64,000 bases of DNA from Thermohalobaculum sp965263335 (GCA_965263335.1 CBDHHE010000001.1:3782001-3846000), one strand, 5' to 3'. Numbered from the stretch's first letter, positions 25,017 through 34,308 are shown. A program made the numbers and translations. Notes: a model not told the origin generated them from the letters alone.

Positions 25017-27448
25017 AGACCCATGCGCGTGTAGTGATCATCGGGGGCGGCGTGATGGGCTGCTCGTTGGCTTATCATCTGTGCAATGAGGGCTGGACGG
25101 ATCTGGTGCTGCTTGAGAAGGCAGAGCTGACGTCCGGTTCAACCTGGCATGCTGCGGGACAGATCACGCATTCGGTGAGCCATTTCGGGCTGGCGAAAAT
25201 GGCCGTGTACGGGACCGAACTTTATCCCAAGCTCGAGGCAGAGACAGGTCAATCGGCCACATGGCATGGGTGCGGCTCTCTCCGCGTCGCCTACGAAGAC
25301 GCGGAGGTGGATTGGCTGCACTACACACTCTCGGTTGGGCGCGGTCTTGGTCTCGAGATGGAGATTGTCGGTCCGGATAGGATTCGTGAGCTTCATCCGT
25401 TCTACAACCTCGATGGGATCAAGGCGGCGCTCCACACCCCAGACGACGGACACGTTGACCCGGCTGGCGTGAGTTTTGCCCTGGCCGCGGGAGCGCGCCA
25501 AATGGGGGCGGACGTGATCCGGCGCAATCGCGCCACCGGAATGACGCGGTCGGGCAACGGTTGGGTGGTGCACACAGAGCAAGGCGACATCCATGCCGAG
25601 CTTGTGGTGAATGCTGGTGGCACATATGCGCGCCAGATCGGGCGTTGGGCAGGGCTGGACTTACCGATTGCCAACCTGCTGCATCACTATCTGATCACCG
25701 ACCCTGTGCCTGAGTTTCAGGACCTGCCTGACGAATTACCTGTGGTCCGCGACGACCGTCAGGTCTCCGGATACGTTCGCATGGAGCAGAAGTCGGGGCT
25801 GATCGGAATCTACGAGAAGGCCAACGCCGCGACGATTTGGGATGACGGCACACCCTGGGATGCGGAGAACGAGCTGTTCGATCCGGACTACGACCGCATC
25901 ATGCCGTGGCTCGAGAATGCGATGGAGCGGATGCCGGTTCTCGCGGAGCTCGGCATCAAGCGCGTGGTCCACGGTGCGATCACCCACCCTCCTGACGGAA
26001 ACATGATGCTCGGGCCTTCCGGGGTGCCCGGCGTCTGGCTTTGCTGTGGAAGCCAGGTGGGCATCGCTTGGGGCCCTGGTGCTGGCAAGTACCTCGCCCA
26101 GTGGATGGTGCACGGCGCCGCCGACATCTCGATGGCATCCTTTGATCCGCGGCGGTTCGGGGCGAACATCGACGAAACCTACCGGATCGGGAAGGCGAAG
26201 GAGGACTATCTCCTCCGCCACGAGATTCCGTTTCCGCAACTCGATCGACCAGCCTGCCGACCATCGCACTCGAAGTGTACCCCGCTCTATGGGCTCCTTG
26301 AGACCAAAGGGGCCGTCTACCAGGATGTCTATGGTTGGGAGCGGCCGCTCTGGTACGCGCGCGACGGCGTGGCGCAGGCGCATATTCATTCATTTCGGCG
26401 CACGGAGTTGCACGAGATCCTGCGTGCCGAAGTCGAGGGATTGCGCGCTCATGCGGGCATTGCGGATCTCTCTGCCTTCGCCAAGATCGAAGTTCATGGT
26501 GGCGATGCGACCAGCTATCTTGAGCGGGTCTCATCGAACAAACTGCCAAAGAAGACCGGCTCGATCTGCCTGACCTACCTCGTCAATGAGAATGGCCGTC
26601 TCGAGGGCGAGGCAACCTGCGTGAAGCTGGCCGAAGATCGCTTCTACATCGTCTATGCGGCGGCAAAGGAGGCGTCGCTGCTGGACTGGCTGAAAACCGA
26701 GCGGCAGACCGGCGAGGACGTTGCCTTCGAGAATGTTTCCGAAGCGTTCGGCGTTCTGATGCTTGCCGGCCCTCGGTCGCGCGATGTCTTGAGCCAATGC
26801 ACCGATGCGCCACTTCACAACAGTGCATTTCGCTGGCTGTCTGCGCAGAGCATTTGCGTTGCAAGCGCAAAGGACGTGCGCGCCTTGCGCGTGACATACA
26901 CCGGAGAACTCGGCTGGGAACTGCATGTGCCCATGTCAGGTCTGCGGGCCGTCTACGAGGCCCTTGTTGCGGCTGGAGGGGCCCGCGTCGTTCATGTCGG
27001 GTCAGCAGCGCTGAATGCGATGCGCATGGAGAAAGGCTACAAGTCCGGGCACGAGATCACCAACGAGGTGACCCTTGCCGAAGCTGGGCTTGAGCGGTTC
27101 GCCCGACCTGGCGGGTTTCAGGGCGCGCAGCAGTCGATGGCCCGGCCGGAGAAGTGGCGGATCGCGCTCCTCCAACTGGAGGAAACGGCGGAAGTCGATG
27201 CGGATCCGCTCGGATCTGAGCTGATATCGCAAAGCGGGCGGCCCGTCGGCTCAATCACTTCCGGTGGTTTCGGGTATGGCGTTGGCGCTTACCTGGCGTG
27301 GGCCTATTTGCGCCCTGAGGCGTGCGTTCCGGGCACGCAGCTTGACGTCACGGTGCTTGGGACAAGACGGGGTGCAATTGTGCTGGACCAAGCCCCGTGG
27401 GATCCGCAGAACGCCCGCCCGCGCAGTGATGCATTGGTGCCGGCCTGA
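25013..27448 (+). CDS. dimethylglycine-dehydrogenase-like FAD/folate demethylase
   Basis: An 811-residue protein with an N-terminal DAO-type FAD domain (VVIIGGGVMGCSLAYHL), a central FAO_M linker and a C-terminal GCV_T folate-binding domain (from about residue 420, HIHSFRRTELHEILRAEVEG). TSGSTWHAAGQ places a histidine (H46) at the covalent-FAD position known in dimethylglycine dehydrogenase. Such enzymes remove an N-methyl group oxidatively and pass it to tetrahydrofolate. In this operon it would demethylate the tertiary amine left after the Rieske step. The ATG at 25013 overlaps cupin B (ATGA). A second, independent homologue lies at 45973-48384. Confidence 0.92.
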   Translation: MKTHARVVIIGGGVMGCSLAYHLCNEGWTDLVLLEKAELTSGSTWHAAGQITHSVSHFGLAKMAVYGTELYPKLEAETGQSATWHGCGSLRVAYEDAEVDWLHYTLSVGRGLGLEMEIVGPDRIRELHPFYNLDGIKAALHTPDDGHVDPAGVSFALAAGARQMGADVIRRNRATGMTRSGNGWVVHTEQGDIHAELVVNAGGTYARQIGRWAGLDLPIANLLHHYLITDPVPEFQDLPDELPVVRDDRQVSGYVRMEQKSGLIGIYEKANAATIWDDGTPWDAENELFDPDYDRIMPWLENAMERMPVLAELGIKRVVHGAITHPPDGNMMLGPSGVPGVWLCCGSQVGIAWGPGAGKYLAQWMVHGAADISMASFDPRRFGANIDETYRIGKAKEDYLLRHEIPFPQLDRPACRPSHSKCTPLYGLLETKGAVYQDVYGWERPLWYARDGVAQAHIHSFRRTELHEILRAEVEGLRAHAGIADLSAFAKIEVHGGDATSYLERVSSNKLPKKTGSICLTYLVNENGRLEGEATCVKLAEDRFYIVYAAAKEASLLDWLKTERQTGEDVAFENVSEAFGVLMLAGPRSRDVLSQCTDAPLHNSAFRWLSAQSICVASAKDVRALRVTYTGELGWELHVPMSGLRAVYEALVAAGGARVVHVGSAALNAMRMEKGYKSGHEITNEVTLAEAGLERFARPGGFQGAQQSMARPEKWRIALLQLEETAEVDADPLGSELISQSGRPVGSITSGGFGYGVGAYLAWAYLRPEACVPGTQLDVTVLGTRRGAIVLDQAPWDPQNARPRSDALVPA

Positions 27449-27559
27449 ACTTGTCGCCTGGGCGCGCCGCGCCGGTCGTGATCTGCTTGGAAATGTTATG
27501 CCCGCGGCGCACGGCCAGCGTGGTGCCTGTGTGAAGCGTCGATGCTCTGTCGCCCGGGC

Positions 27560-27907
27560 TCAGTCGAAAATGTCGAGAACATCGTCGAACTCGTCGACGG
27601 CCTCCTCGACCCAGGACCAGATCGGGTTTCTGCGACTCTTGTCCTTGCGCCGCTTTCCCTTTCGGCGTCTTGCAGGTCGGTCCTTGTCGAGATGATCCTG
27701 CGGACGCTCTGCCGCATGTGGAATGGCAGGCTTCCGCTCCGACTGACGTGACTTGCGTCGCTCGAGCGCAGGTTGCAGCACCTCGATCTGGCGGATTGCC
27801 GCGCCGCAGCCATGGCACACCAGCGGGCCGCTTGTTTGTCCGCCCAGAGTTGATCGACCGCCACAATAGCAACACGTCACGAGACGGGTGAGGTGACTTT
27901 TCTTCAC
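27560..27907 (-). CDS. zinc-ribbon protein with a basic C-terminal region
   Basis: A 115-residue protein. The N-terminus KSHLTRLVTCCYCGGRSTLG ... LVCHGCGAAIR holds CxxC pairs for a zinc ribbon. The middle is highly basic (RKGKRRKDKSRR) and the end acidic and aromatic (WVEEAVDEFDDVLDIFD). I recall the same N-terminal ribbon in short uncharacterised Rhodobacteraceae proteins. Its role is unknown; nucleic-acid binding would fit the basic stretch. It begins 12 bases downstream of the Ldh-type gene, on the same strand. Confidence 0.75.
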   Translation of the reverse strand: MKKSHLTRLVTCCYCGGRSTLGGQTSGPLVCHGCGAAIRQIEVLQPALERRKSRQSERKPAIPHAAERPQDHLDKDRPARRRKGKRRKDKSRRNPIWSWVEEAVDEFDDVLDIFD

Positions 27908-27919
27908 CGATGGTCTCCG

Positions 27920-28927
27920 TCAGTGCCCGGCGAGTTCGATGAGCGTTCTGTGCAGCGATGCGGGCACTTCGACACCTTCGGTGGGCGTTCGTTCCCGTGC
28001 CGCGAGCCGACGGTCCCCGGGCAAACGCACACCTGTCTGCGCCAGCATGCCTTCAAAGACACGCTCGGCACGCCCAACCGGATCTTCACCCCCCAGCCGA
28101 TCCGGACTTATCGCGATGAGCAGTTCACCTCCGGTGGCGGGACCGCCGTCGCCGTTGTCCTGCTCGCCTGCCTCGACCGAGGACACCTCCCCGATCAACG
28201 GCCCGCAGAGCAGGTCGACCATCAGGGCGATTGCACCACCCTTGTAGCCGCCGAAGGGCAGCTGAGCGCCTGCAAGGATCGCCGCTGGGTCAACTGTGGC
28301 GTGACCGTCTGCGTCCAGACCCACGCCCTCTGGAACCGCATGGTCATCGCGTGACGCGATCTGAAGCTCACCGCGCGCCATCGCGGCGGACGCCTGGTCC
28401 CAAACCATGGGTGGGCGACCTTTTCGGGGCCACGCGAAGCTCATGGGATTGGTGCCGAAGAGGCGCTTGCTGCCTCCGGCGGGCGCCACATAGGGCGGTG
28501 AGTTTACAAACGCCATGCCGACGAGCCCCTTTTCAGCGAGCGCTTCGGTTTCTGGCCAAAGGGCTGCGTAGTGATGGGTCCGTCGGATGGCGAGCGCAGC
28601 GATTCCTGTCTCGCGCGCGCATTCGACCAGCGGGTCGTGTCCAACCTCGAGCGCCAACGGGGCGAGGCCAAGGTTGCCATCCACTTGAACAATGGCAGGC
28701 CCGAGCTTGTTCAGGACCGGCGTTGCCGTTCCGTTGATCTTGCCGTTTGCAAGGCTTTTCACATAGCCAGGGATTCTGAACAGCCCATGTGACTTGGCGT
28801 GATCTCGTTCTGCGCGGGTAACAGTGTCTGCCACTGCGCGCGCGTTCGCCTCGTTGCATCCGGCCCGCGTCAGCGCGGCCTTTGCTAGCACCCGAACTTC
28901 GTCGAGCGTCAATCGGACCTGCTGCAT
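27920..28927 (-). CDS. Ldh2/DlgD family NAD(P)H-dependent oxidoreductase (possible pyrroline-2-carboxylate reductase)
   Basis: A 335-residue member of the malate/L-lactate dehydrogenase 2 family: AERDHAKSHGLFRIPGYV, RRTHHYAALWPETEALAEKG, VAPAGGSKRLFGTNPMSFAWP and LPFGGYKGGAIALMVDLLCG. The family includes delta-1-piperideine/pyrroline-2-carboxylate reductases as well as sugar-acid dehydrogenases. The hydroxyproline-dehydratase-like enzyme in this region would make 1-pyrroline-2-carboxylate, so reduction to L-proline is an attractive role. The gene is in a separate transcription unit, and the assignment is inference. A GGAGGAG ribosome-binding site precedes the ATG at 28927. Confidence 0.85.
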   Translation of the reverse strand: MQQVRLTLDEVRVLAKAALTRAGCNEANARAVADTVTRAERDHAKSHGLFRIPGYVKSLANGKINGTATPVLNKLGPAIVQVDGNLGLAPLALEVGHDPLVECARETGIAALAIRRTHHYAALWPETEALAEKGLVGMAFVNSPPYVAPAGGSKRLFGTNPMSFAWPRKGRPPMVWDQASAAMARGELQIASRDDHAVPEGVGLDADGHATVDPAAILAGAQLPFGGYKGGAIALMVDLLCGPLIGEVSSVEAGEQDNGDGGPATGGELLIAISPDRLGGEDPVGRAERVFEGMLAQTGVRLPGDRRLAARERTPTEGVEVPASLHRTLIELAGH

Positions 28928-29071
28928 AGATGTCTCCTCCGTTCCCGCAAATCTATGCCGATTGTCACGCCAGGTTGCAATGACCAGACACCCGAGGGTT
29001 GCTAGGGCTTGCGCACCGGCCTAGGTCTGAATGCAAACAACAAGGCCGCCCGAGTGCGGCGGGAGGGCTTG

Positions 29072-30976
29072 ATGACTGAGTATTTCGATTTCGGCACTCT
29101 GGCCGACAAGATCAAGATGGAGTCCGTGCCTTTCGAGCAGCGCCGCGGCGCTGAGACAGTATATGACGTGCTCGCGCTGACTGCCGAGCGCCACCCCCAA
29201 CGCCCTGCCATCAGCTTCCAGATCAAGTCCGGCCCTTCGGATCAGGCCGAGACACTCGACTGGAGAGACGTCTTCCGGATGACGACGCAGACCGCAAACA
29301 TGCTGCGCAGTCTCGGTGTCGGGGAGAATGATGTTGTCGCCTACATGCTGCCGAATGCAAACGAGACGGCGATAGCGCTTCTGGGCGGTTGCACCGCGGG
29401 GATCGTCAGCCCGATCAATCCCTTGCTCGAAGCGGACCAGATCGCCGCGATTCTTCGGGAAACGGGTGCCAAAATCCTGGTCACGCTGGCGCCGTTCCCC
29501 AAGACCGACGTGGCGCAAAAAGCGCACGCAGCGGTTGGAATGGGAACTGGGGTCACAACAATTCTCGAGGTCGACCTTAAGCGCTATCTCAAGCCACCGC
29601 TGTCCTGGATTGTCCCGCTGCTGCGTCCCAAGCTCGAACCCGCGCGCGGCGTGCAGCGCAAGGACTTTCACGCCGAACGGGCCCGGCATTCCGGTGACGC
29701 GCTCTCTTTCGAGCAAACAGGAGGCGAAAGCCGGATTGCTGCCTACTTCCACACCGGTGGGACAACGGGAATGCCGAAGATCGCGCAGCATCAGCAACGC
29801 GGCATGGTGTACAACGGCATGTGCCCGGCGGCGACATTGATCACGTGCGAGGACGTGATGCTGTGTCCGTTGCCGCTGTTTCACGTGTTCGGCGCATACC
29901 CCATCCTGATGACCTGCGTGACCTCGGGTGCCCATATGGTGATGCCCACTCCTGCAGGATATCGGGGCGACGGTGTTTTCGACAACTTCTGGCAGTTGAT
30001 CGAGCGCTGGGGCGTGACGTTTATGGTGACAGTGCCAACCGCCGCCTCGGCACTGATGCAGCGCAAGGTGGACGCCGATGTTTCGAGCCTGCGGTATGCC
30101 TTGTGCGGTTCGGCGCCGCTGCCGACCGAGTTGTTCAAGCAGTTCGAACGGGCGACGGGCGTGAAGATTCTCGAGGGCTACGGCATGACCGAGGCCACCT
30201 GCCTTGTGTCGATCAACCCGCCCCACGGTGACCGCAAGATCGGTTCGGTGGGATTGCCTTTTCCCTACACGGATGTCCGCATTCTGCACTGCGACGAGGC
30301 CGGCACAGTGATGAAGGACTGCGCGGTCGACGAGATCGGTGAGATCTGCGTCTCCAACCCTGGTGTTTTTCCCGGATACAAGGAGGTGGAGCGCAATGTC
30401 GGCCTCTTCGCAGACGGGTACCTGCGGACGGGTGACCTGGGACGGATCGACGAGGACGGCTATGTTTGGATCACCGGCCGCGCCAAGGACCTGATCATCC
30501 GCGGGGGGCATAACATCGATCCGGCCCAGATTGAGGAAGCGCTCGCAGGTCATCCGGCGGTGGCGTTCGTCGGGGCGATCGGCCAGCCTGATGAGCATAC
30601 GGGCGAGATGCCCTGCGCTTATGTTGAGCTGACCGATGGCGCATCGGTGTCGGGCGAGGAGCTGTGCGAATTCGCGGCCGCTCGCATCTCTGAGCGGGCC
30701 GCAGCTCCAAGGTATGTCGAAGTGCTCGACGAGCTTCCGAAAACCGCCGTGGGTAAGGTTTTCAAACCGGAGCTTCGAAAGTTGGCCATCGCCAGGGTTT
30801 ATGGTGCGGCACTGACGAAAGCGGGCATCGACGCCAAGATCGAGGTGATCGAAGACAGGACCCGCGGACTGGTTGCGGACGTGGCGCCGCAGGGTGAACT
30901 GGATGAGAAAGCGCTCACGTCGGTGCTGGGAGGGTTCGCCAGGCCGTGGCAGATCTCGCAGCGTAGCGGAGAGTAG
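29072..30976 (+). CDS. acyl-CoA synthetase (AMP-forming, fatty-acid-CoA ligase type)
   Basis: A 634-residue ANL-superfamily ligase. The phosphate loop is FHTGGTTGMPKIAQHQ, the adenine-binding region ILEGYGMTEATCLVS and the hinge region YLRTGDLGRIDEDGYVWITG. The catalytic C-terminal lysine is expected in GKVFKPELRK. It activates a carboxylic acid to its CoA thioester through an acyl adenylate; the long linker around residues 180-230 is a feature of a proteobacterial FadD-like subgroup. The ATG at 29072 has GGAGG upstream and is preferred to an earlier in-frame start at 29009. It stands alone, divergent from the Ldh-type gene. Confidence 0.92.
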   Translation: MTEYFDFGTLADKIKMESVPFEQRRGAETVYDVLALTAERHPQRPAISFQIKSGPSDQAETLDWRDVFRMTTQTANMLRSLGVGENDVVAYMLPNANETAIALLGGCTAGIVSPINPLLEADQIAAILRETGAKILVTLAPFPKTDVAQKAHAAVGMGTGVTTILEVDLKRYLKPPLSWIVPLLRPKLEPARGVQRKDFHAERARHSGDALSFEQTGGESRIAAYFHTGGTTGMPKIAQHQQRGMVYNGMCPAATLITCEDVMLCPLPLFHVFGAYPILMTCVTSGAHMVMPTPAGYRGDGVFDNFWQLIERWGVTFMVTVPTAASALMQRKVDADVSSLRYALCGSAPLPTELFKQFERATGVKILEGYGMTEATCLVSINPPHGDRKIGSVGLPFPYTDVRILHCDEAGTVMKDCAVDEIGEICVSNPGVFPGYKEVERNVGLFADGYLRTGDLGRIDEDGYVWITGRAKDLIIRGGHNIDPAQIEEALAGHPAVAFVGAIGQPDEHTGEMPCAYVELTDGASVSGEELCEFAAARISERAAAPRYVEVLDELPKTAVGKVFKPELRKLAIARVYGAALTKAGIDAKIEVIEDRTRGLVADVAPQGELDEKALTSVLGGFARPWQISQRSGE

Positions 30977-31075
30977 CACTGCCAAACAGATCTTCGGCGG
31001 AGGTTCGAGCCTGAGTGCCTAGAGCCGAGGTTGGCTGCATACGGCGTCGACCGACGTTGTTCCTGCGCCGTCAGC

Positions 31076-31103
31076 TTGACAGCGGGTGGGCTGGGTGTAT
31101 AAG
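31076..31103 (+). promoter_or_regulatory. sigma-70-type promoter of rpsD
   Basis: TTGACA at 31076-31081 and TATAAG at 31098-31103 with a 16-base spacer form a near-consensus housekeeping promoter. Transcription would start near 31110, leaving a leader of about 115 bases before rpsD; it includes a short stem (TCCGT/ACGGA) near its 5' end. Such a leader is a natural place for ribosomal-protein feedback, but I cannot show that here. Confidence 0.7.
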
Positions 31104-31223
31104 CGCGGCTTCCGTTCGTTAGGACGGATTTATCGGCGTCTGTGGCCTGGGCAACCGGGATCCTGTCAGCTCCTTATCGGGAGAAGAGGAAGTCGCCTGA
31201 ACATTGAAAGAAGGAGCGCTCGC

Positions 31224-31844
31224 GTGACCAAACGCACGTCTGCGAAGCACAAGATCGACCGCCGGATGGGAGAGAACATCTGGGGTCGTCCGAAGTCACC
31301 GGTCAATCGCCGTGAGTATGGCCCGGGCCAGCACGGGCAACGACGCAAGAGCAAAATGTCCGATTTCGGGCTTCAGCTCCGTGCCAAGCAGAAGCTGAAA
31401 GGCTACTACGGTGATCTGACGGAGAAACAGTTCCGCCGGATTTACTCCGAAGCCGAGCGGCTGCGTGGTGACACAGGCGAGATGCTCATTGGTTTGCTCG
31501 AGCGGCGGCTGGACGCACTCGTCTACCGTGCCAAGTTCGTGCCCACCATGTTTGCGGCGCGCCAGCTCGTGAACCATGGCCACGTCGAGGTGAACGGCAA
31601 GCGGGTGAACATTCCCTCCTACCGAGTGCGGGAAGGTGATCTTGTGAGCCTACGCTCGAAGGCCCAGGATATGGCATTGGTTCTTGAGGCGGTGCAGTCG
31701 GCCGAACGAGATGTGCCCGAGTACATTGAAGTTGATCACTCCAAGATGACCGCCAAGTTCCTCCGGGTGCCAGCGCTTGGGGATGTGCCCTACGCGGTGA
31801 TGATGGAGCCGAACCTCGTCGTCGAGTACTACGCCAAGAACTGA
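31224..31844 (+). CDS. rpsD: 30S ribosomal protein S4
   Basis: A 206-residue protein, the usual alphaproteobacterial S4 length. It begins with a GTG at 31224, seven bases after AAGGAG (31211-31216), giving TKRTSAKHKIDRRMGENIWG. The N-terminal region is basic and GQHGQRRKSKMSDFGLQLR is typical. An S4 RNA-binding domain spans about residues 95-160 (RRLDALVYRAKFVPTMFAAR, GHVEVNGKRVNIPSYRV). S4 nucleates assembly of the 16S 5' domain. The gene is monocistronic with its own strong promoter. Confidence 0.97.
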   Translation: MTKRTSAKHKIDRRMGENIWGRPKSPVNRREYGPGQHGQRRKSKMSDFGLQLRAKQKLKGYYGDLTEKQFRRIYSEAERLRGDTGEMLIGLLERRLDALVYRAKFVPTMFAARQLVNHGHVEVNGKRVNIPSYRVREGDLVSLRSKAQDMALVLEAVQSAERDVPEYIEVDHSKMTAKFLRVPALGDVPYAVMMEPNLVVEYYAKN

Positions 31845-32196
31845 CGACCGGCACTAGATCGATCGCATTCGGGTGCTGCCAGAGCGGCACCCAGACACGT
31901 CAGTCAAATTCGATCGCTGGGCAAGTTGCGGCAACTTCGTGCGTTTTGCGCGACAGACCGCTCACCGCAATTCATCGCCATTGCGACTAGTCGGTTTGCC
32001 GTTCGGACAGCGTATCGATTTTCTCATGAATTCAGACCGGCATAATTCGCGGCATCGGTCCCGCTGTCGCCGGTTTCATTCGAGGCGGGATCTTAGAACT
32101 CTGTATGCGGTCCGGAGCGGTTTTCTCGCGGCCTGAAATTGCGTGTCCCGAGGGCCGACATCAGGGGGCCTTCCGTGACACGAATATTCTCCCTGG
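31845..32196. other. intergenic region between rpsD and phoX
   Basis: About 350 bases without a convincing gene. A GC hairpin (31871-31876 with 31887-31892, with partial inner pairing) lies 26 bases after rpsD and could help termination, but it lacks a T tract. The remainder has no recognisable RNA gene. The Pho box of phoX begins at 32197. Confidence 0.4.
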
Positions 32197-32214
32197 CTGT
32201 CAAGAAACTGTATC
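32197..32214 (+). promoter_or_regulatory. Pho box (PhoB operator) upstream of phoX
   Basis: Two 7-base direct repeats, CTGTCAA (32197-32203) and CTGTATC (32208-32214), are separated by 4 bases (GAAA). This is exactly the 7-4-7 layout of a PhoB binding site and is close to the consensus CTGTCAT. A degenerate third repeat may follow at 32219-32225. The site ends 80 bases before the phoX start, so phosphate-starvation control is strongly suggested. Confidence 0.78.
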
Positions 32215-32294
32215 ATTGTAAGATGAAGAACCACGCTAGATGGTTCGAGTGATTGAACCCAATGATCAACCACGCCACAGCCAGGGAGACCTTC

Positions 32295-34298
32295 ATGACC
32301 CGCCAACTGGACGAGTTCGGCAACAAGGCCGAAGCCTTCGAAGCGTTCGACGACATCCCGACCAATCCAAATCTCTCGAACACCATCGGCGATGTGATCA
32401 ATCGGCGCTACAACCGCCGCGAAGTGTTTCGCGGAGCGCTCGCAGTTTCCGCCACGACGGCGCTTTTCGGAACCGCTGCGATGGTCGCACCGCGCTCGGC
32501 CCAAGCTGCCTCGGATCGCTACAACTTCCCTGAGTTGACCTGGGGCAACGACGAGACCCACCACATCGCAGATGGCTATGACGCCGACGTTCTGCTGCGG
32601 TGGGGTGACCCGATCTTTGAAGGCGCGCCTGAGCTTGACGTTCAGAACCAATCGGAGGAAAGCCAGCTTCAGCAGTTCGGCTACAACAACGACTATGTGG
32701 GCTATGTTGAGCTCGAGCCTGGCCGCGGGCTGCTCTGCGTGAACCACGAGTACACCAACGAAGAAGTCATGTTCCCCGGTCTCGGCCGCCAGGACAAGGA
32801 CGGCTTCAAGGGCATGACGCCTGAGCTGGCGAAAATTGAGATGGCCGCCCATGGCGGCACGGTGGTTGAAATTGCCAAGGGCGAAGACGGCAAGTTCGCC
32901 GTTGTCAAGTCGAGCCCGTTCAACCGGCGCATCACGCCGTCGCACACCGCGATGGTGCTGGATGGTCCGGCCGCGGGTCACGACCGGCTGAAGACCTCGA
33001 TCGACGCCACCGGTACCAAGGTCACCGGAACGCTGAACAACTGCGCCGGGGGATTGACGCCCTGGGGGACCTACCTGATGGCCGAGGAGAACTTCCACGG
33101 TTACTTCTGGACCGAGAAAGTTGATGGCGAAGGCGACGCCACCCTCGAAGGTCAGGATCAGGCGGAGTCGATGAAGCGCTACGGTGTGCCGGGCATGTGG
33201 TACATGTGGGGCACCGTCGATGATCGTTTCAACATCGACAAGGAGCCGAACGAGCAGAACAAGTTCGGCTATGTGGTCGAAGTCGATCCGATGGATCCGA
33301 ACTCGACACCGGTGAAGCACACCGCTCTGGGCCGCTTCCGCCACGAGGGTTGCGAGACAACGCTCGCGAAAGATGGTCGCGTGGTGGTGTACACCGGTGA
33401 CGACAACCGCTTCGACTACGCCTATAAGTTCGTTTCCAAGAACTCGGTCGGGCCCGATCGGCAGGCGAACAAGAACCTGCTCTCCGAGGGCACTCTCTAC
33501 GTTGCCAAGTTCCACGACAACGGAAACATCCAGTGGATGCCGCTGGTGCATGGTTTCGGACCGCTAACTTCCGAGAACGGCTTCGGCAGCCAGGCAGATG
33601 TTGTGATCGACGCACGGATGGCAGCCGATCTTCTCGGGGCAACCCCGATGGACCGGCCGGAAGATTTCCAGCCGCGTGGCGATGGCACGGCGGTCATCAT
33701 GCTGACCAACAACACAAAGAGGAAGCCGGGTGACGAGAATGCCGCCAACCCGCGCGCCGAGAGCTCGTTCGGCCACATTATCGAGATCAAAGAGGCCGGT
33801 GGTGACCATGCCGCGACCTCAGGCACATGGGACATCCTTGTGAAGTGCGGTGACCCGACGATCGCGGATGTCGGTGCCGAGTGGAACCCGGAGACGTCAG
33901 AGAACGGTTGGTTCGGTTCGCCGGACAACTGCGCCTATGACGCCGACGGACGTCTCTGGATCTCGACAGATCAGGGTTCTGGTTGGGGCAAGACCGGCAA
34001 GTCTGACGGGCTTTACTCGCTCGAGACCGAAGGTGCCCTCAGGGGCCATTCGAAGCTGTTCTTCCGCTGTCCGGTGGGGGGTGAGCTTTGCGGGCCCTAC
34101 TTTGCCGAGGGCGGCGAGACCCTCTTCCTCGCCGTGCAGCACCCGGGCACCGATGGCACGAAGGACTACAAGGGCTTCGAGCGCAATTCGACCTTCGAAG
34201 ACCCGGCGACCCGCTGGCCGGATTTTGCCGACGGTGTGCCGCCGCGTCCATCTGTGGTTGTTGTCACCAAGCAAGGTGGTGGCAAGATCGGCGTTTGA
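32295..34298 (+). CDS. phoX: PhoX-type alkaline phosphatase, Tat-exported
   Basis: A 667-residue protein of the PhoX/DUF839 family, a calcium- and iron-dependent phosphatase that frees phosphate from organic esters in the periplasm or outside the cell. The twin-arginine signal is RRYNRREVFRGALAVSA, followed by a hydrophobic stretch and an AQA cleavage site near residue 73. Family segments include LLCVNHEYTNEEVMFPG, NNCAGGLTPWGTYLMAEENF, GRFRHEGCETTLAKDGRVV, GSQADVVIDARMAADLLGAT and WFGSPDNCAYDADGRLWIST. The ATG at 32295 has GGGAG upstream; an earlier in-frame ATG at 32253 does not. A Pho box precedes the gene and a strong terminator follows it. Confidence 0.95.
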   Translation: MTRQLDEFGNKAEAFEAFDDIPTNPNLSNTIGDVINRRYNRREVFRGALAVSATTALFGTAAMVAPRSAQAASDRYNFPELTWGNDETHHIADGYDADVLLRWGDPIFEGAPELDVQNQSEESQLQQFGYNNDYVGYVELEPGRGLLCVNHEYTNEEVMFPGLGRQDKDGFKGMTPELAKIEMAAHGGTVVEIAKGEDGKFAVVKSSPFNRRITPSHTAMVLDGPAAGHDRLKTSIDATGTKVTGTLNNCAGGLTPWGTYLMAEENFHGYFWTEKVDGEGDATLEGQDQAESMKRYGVPGMWYMWGTVDDRFNIDKEPNEQNKFGYVVEVDPMDPNSTPVKHTALGRFRHEGCETTLAKDGRVVVYTGDDNRFDYAYKFVSKNSVGPDRQANKNLLSEGTLYVAKFHDNGNIQWMPLVHGFGPLTSENGFGSQADVVIDARMAADLLGATPMDRPEDFQPRGDGTAVIMLTNNTKRKPGDENAANPRAESSFGHIIEIKEAGGDHAATSGTWDILVKCGDPTIADVGAEWNPETSENGWFGSPDNCAYDADGRLWISTDQGSGWGKTGKSDGLYSLETEGALRGHSKLFFRCPVGGELCGPYFAEGGETLFLAVQHPGTDGTKDYKGFERNSTFEDPATRWPDFADGVPPRPSVVVVTKQGGGKIGV

Positions 34299-34308
34299 TC
34301 CACGTTTT

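Noticed and set aside
29021..30985. Long minus-strand open reading opposite the acyl-CoA synthetase
   Set aside because: Shadow frame of a strongly coded gene in GC-rich DNA; composition rich in His, Arg and Gln and no recognisable domain.
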